A program made the translations under genes and the position numbers. Below are positions 61,798 to 64,000 of a stretch of 64,000 nucleotides of DNA, piece by piece. Positions within the stretch are counted from its first letter, which is position 1, and every line of letters starts with the position of its first letter. The stretch comes from an uncultured Christensenellaceae bacterium (lineage in GTDB: Bacteria > Bacillota > Clostridia > Christensenellales > Pumilibacteraceae). Location of the stretch: NCBI GenBank assembly GCA_910587595.1, contig CAJULQ010000001.1, positions 248,001-312,000 on the forward strand, read 5' to 3'. The notes under the pieces are model-generated. The model worked only from the letters and a program-made list of their open reading frames with translations, searched no databases and was not told the origin of the DNA.

Positions 61798-64000
61798 CTA
61801 TACGAGCGCCGCCGCAAACACGTCGTCTATCGTGCGGACGCAAACGATGTGCACGTTGTTTTTCACCTCGTCGGGCAGTTCCTCGGCGTCTTTGCGGTTC
61901 TCTTCGGGGATCACGAGCGTTTTTACGCCCGCGCGGAACGCCGCCAACGATTTTTCTTTCAGTCCGCCGATAGGCAGCACTTTGCCGCGCAACGTTACTT
62001 CGCCCGTCATGGCCACGTTGCGGTTCACTTTGCGGTCGCTCAACGCGCTCAATAAAGCGGTGGCCATGGTTATGCCCGCGCTCGGTCCGTCTTTGGGCGT
62101 GGCGCCTTCGGGCACGTGCACGTGAATATCGCACTCGGTAAACTTTTTGGCGTCTATGCCGTACCGTTCGGCGCGCGAACGCACCAACGTGAGCGCCGTG
62201 CGGCACGATTCTTTCATCACGTCGCCCAAGCTGCCCGTTAAAATGATCTCGCCTTTGCCGTCGGGAATGAGCGCCACTTCCACGTTGAGCGTAACGCCGC
62301 CCACGCTCGTCCACGCCAATCCCGTGGCAAGCCCCGCTTCGTCCGCTTCGTTTTTAAGGTCGTCTTGATACTTCAAAACGCCCAAATAATCTTTTATGTC
62401 GGCGGGTTGCACATCGTAGCTTTGCACCTTGTCTTTGCCCTTTTCCACCACTTTCACGGCGATCTTGCGTATCACCGTGCCGATCTCGCGTTCTAAGTTG
62501 CGCACACCGCTTTCGCGCGTGTAGCCCGCCACGATATGCAACAGCGCGGCGTCCGAAAAGGTCACCGTTTTTTCGTTAAGGCCGTTGGCGGCCAACTGCT
62601 TGGGCACCAAATACCGCTTGGCGATCTGCAATTTTTCTTCGTAGGTATACCCCGACAGCTCGATCACTTCCATGCGATCGAGAAGGGGCGCGGGAATGGT
62701 GTCGAGCGTGTTGGCCGTGGTCACGAACATCACTTTGCTGAGATCGTACCCCACTTCCAAGTAGTGGTCCTTAAAAGCGTTGTTTTGGTTGGGATCGAGC
62801 ACTTCGAGCATGGCGGAGGCGGGATCGCCGCGGAAATCGGACGACATCTTGTCGATCTCGTCGAGCAAAAACACGGGGTTGATCACTTCGGCTTGTTTCA
62901 TGCCCGCTATGATACGGCCGGGCAATGCGCCGATATAGGTGCGACGATGGCCGCGGATCTCCGCCTCGTCGCGCACGCCGCCCAAACTCATGCTGACCAG
63001 CTTGCGCCCCGCCGCGCGGGCGATACTTGCCACTACCGACGTTTTGCCCACGCCGGGAGGGCCTACGAAACAAAGGATAGGCCCTTGCAGATTTTGGGTG
63101 AGTTGGTGCACCGCCAAATATTCCACGATACGCTCTTTCACCTTTTCCAAGCCGTAGTGGTCTTCGTCGAGAATTTGCCGCGCGCGTTGCAGATCGAGGT
63201 TGTCGTCCGACTTTTCTTTCCAAGGCATGTCGAGCAACCATTCGATATACGTGCGGCTCACGCCCGCCTCGGGCGACGTGGAACTCATTTTTTCCATGCG
63301 CGCCGTTTCTTTCTCTATCTTTTTCTGCACTTCTTCGGGCAGTTTGCGCGATTTGGCGCGCTTGCGGTATTCCTCCAACTCGTCGGCGTCGTCGCCCAAC
63401 TCGTCGTGGATCACCTTGATCTGCTCGCGCAAATAATATTCGCGTTGGTTTTTATCGATATTCTCGCGTACTTTTACGTTGATCTTTTTTTCCACCGCCA
63501 TGATCTCGCATTCGCGCATCATCACGGCGTAAATGTCTTCCAATTGGCTGTATTCGTCGGGCGTTTCCAAAAGCTTTTGCTTTTCGTTGTTCTCGCGATA
63601 CAAATGCATGCCCATCAAGCCCACAAACGACTTTACGTCGTTGAGATCGATGGAACGCATCGCCTCGGCGGGAAAGCGCGTGTCTAACTTTTTGTATTTT
63701 TCGAGCTGTTCGGCCAGTCTGCGCTTTACCGCCTCCATCAACACGGGATCGCTCGGCCGCGCCGAAAACTCTTTGAGCGACACTTCGAAATAGGGCGTGC
63801 GCATAAGATAGTTGTCTATCTCCATGCGCTTTAATCCCGTTGCCAGCACCCGAAAACTGTCGGCGTTATTGAGTTTGGTGATCTGCTTGATGCGCGCCAA
63901 ACACCCCACGCGGTAAATTTCCTGCGGGGCGGGATTGGTGGCGTTCTGCCGTTTTTGCGCCACCAAAAAAACTTCTTGGTTGCTTTCCACTGCTTTATTG
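61798..64000 (-). CDS. lon: ATP-dependent protease Lon (5' end outside window)
   Basis: 734 codons are visible. The frame stays open to the right edge (NKAVESNQEVFLVAQK), and roughly the first 45 residues of the family are missing. The apparent GTG at 63990 is not the true start. It has an N-terminal substrate domain, a coiled coil and an AAA+ module with GPPGVGKTS and FLLDEIDKM. The protease domain has the catalytic Ser in DGPSAGIT and Lys in GGLKEKSLAA. It degrades damaged and regulatory proteins in the cytoplasm. Confidence 0.97.
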   Translation of the reverse strand, partial: NKAVESNQEVFLVAQKRQNATNPAPQEIYRVGCLARIKQITKLNNADSFRVLATGLKRMEIDNYLMRTPYFEVSLKEFSARPSDPVLMEAVKRRLAEQLEKYKKLDTRFPAEAMRSIDLNDVKSFVGLMGMHLYRENNEKQKLLETPDEYSQLEDIYAVMMRECEIMAVEKKINVKVRENIDKNQREYYLREQIKVIHDELGDDADELEEYRKRAKSRKLPEEVQKKIEKETARMEKMSSTSPEAGVSRTYIEWLLDMPWKEKSDDNLDLQRARQILDEDHYGLEKVKERIVEYLAVHQLTQNLQGPILCFVGPPGVGKTSVVASIARAAGRKLVSMSLGGVRDEAEIRGHRRTYIGALPGRIIAGMKQAEVINPVFLLDEIDKMSSDFRGDPASAMLEVLDPNQNNAFKDHYLEVGYDLSKVMFVTTANTLDTIPAPLLDRMEVIELSGYTYEEKLQIAKRYLVPKQLAANGLNEKTVTFSDAALLHIVAGYTRESGVRNLEREIGTVIRKIAVKVVEKGKDKVQSYDVQPADIKDYLGVLKYQDDLKNEADEAGLATGLAWTSVGGVTLNVEVALIPDGKGEIILTGSLGDVMKESCRTALTLVRSRAERYGIDAKKFTECDIHVHVPEGATPKDGPSAGITMATALLSALSDRKVNRNVAMTGEVTLRGKVLPIGGLKEKSLAAFRAGVKTLVIPEENRKDAEELPDEVKNNVHIVCVRTIDDVFAAALV

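Noticed and set aside
63988..63990. GTG as the start of lon
   Set aside because: The frame stays open to the window edge with family-like sequence (NKAVESNQEVFL), so the gene begins beyond the window.

Overview
The window reads as the chromosome of an endospore-forming member of the Clostridia, probably an uncultured gut lineage. The evidence is spoIIGA-sigE, sigG and a YlmC/YmxH-type gene beside ftsZ, a dcw (division and cell wall) cluster that starts with mraZ, a SpoVD/FtsI-type PBP with a PASTA domain, a TPP riboswitch in front of thiT, and a lon-engB pair. The base composition is moderately G+C-rich. A Christensenellales-like affiliation is my guess from gene content and style, not something the sequence proves. 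The MurE DNPR motif points to meso-diaminopimelate peptidoglycan.

Layout. 1-8991 (minus) is most of a giant secreted protein with an ALK-type glycine-rich domain and cadherin-like repeats; it runs off the left edge. 8992-10599 is repeat-rich and holds an 11-bp iteron-like array and a Phd/ParE toxin-antitoxin pair. 10600-13853 holds three envelope proteins: DUF1614-like, a degenerate membrane cyclophilin, and DUF975-like. 13873-17701 is nrdR-feoA-feoB-rluA. 17782-20691 is the sporulation block ylmC, sigG (inverted), sigE and spoIIGA. 20848-25540 is murA, ftsQ, ftsA, ftsZ. 25702-43106 is a 17.4-kb run of three giant genes on one strand: a secreted RCC1-like protein with a C-terminal membrane anchor, a single-pass protein with a very long cytoplasmic helical part and an Arg/Pro tail, and a cytoplasmic coiled-coil protein of about 2210 residues with an acidic N-terminus. 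43620-45896 is serC-serA. 45955-47701 is a pair of paralogous membrane proteins. 47769-48843 is a TPP riboswitch with thiT. 48685-57758 is the first half of the dcw cluster (mraZ, rsmH, ftsL, pbp, murE, mraY, murD, ftsW). 58051-59698 is ilvA-ridA. 59752-64000 is a phosphoesterase, a Cys-containing unknown, engB and lon (cut by the right edge).

How the parts fit. Most of the window makes, divides or decorates the cell envelope. The dcw cluster is split, and the three giant genes sit between its halves, immediately upstream of murA-ftsQAZ and closed by a strong terminator. Together the three proteins could form a structure that spans the membrane: ectodomain, membrane anchor, long cytoplasmic helix, and a large intracellular coiled-coil array. 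This is the best candidate for an undescribed system here.

Expression signals are unusually legible. Many genes have 17-bp-spaced sigma-A-type promoters, often with a -35 of TTGCNN. Several have the -10 box only 6-11 bases before the start codon and no Shine-Dalgarno sequence, which suggests leaderless transcripts. In two places the Shine-Dalgarno sequence of one gene lies in the 3' arm of the previous gene's terminator hairpin. No tRNA, rRNA, CRISPR array, insertion sequence or prophage was recognised.
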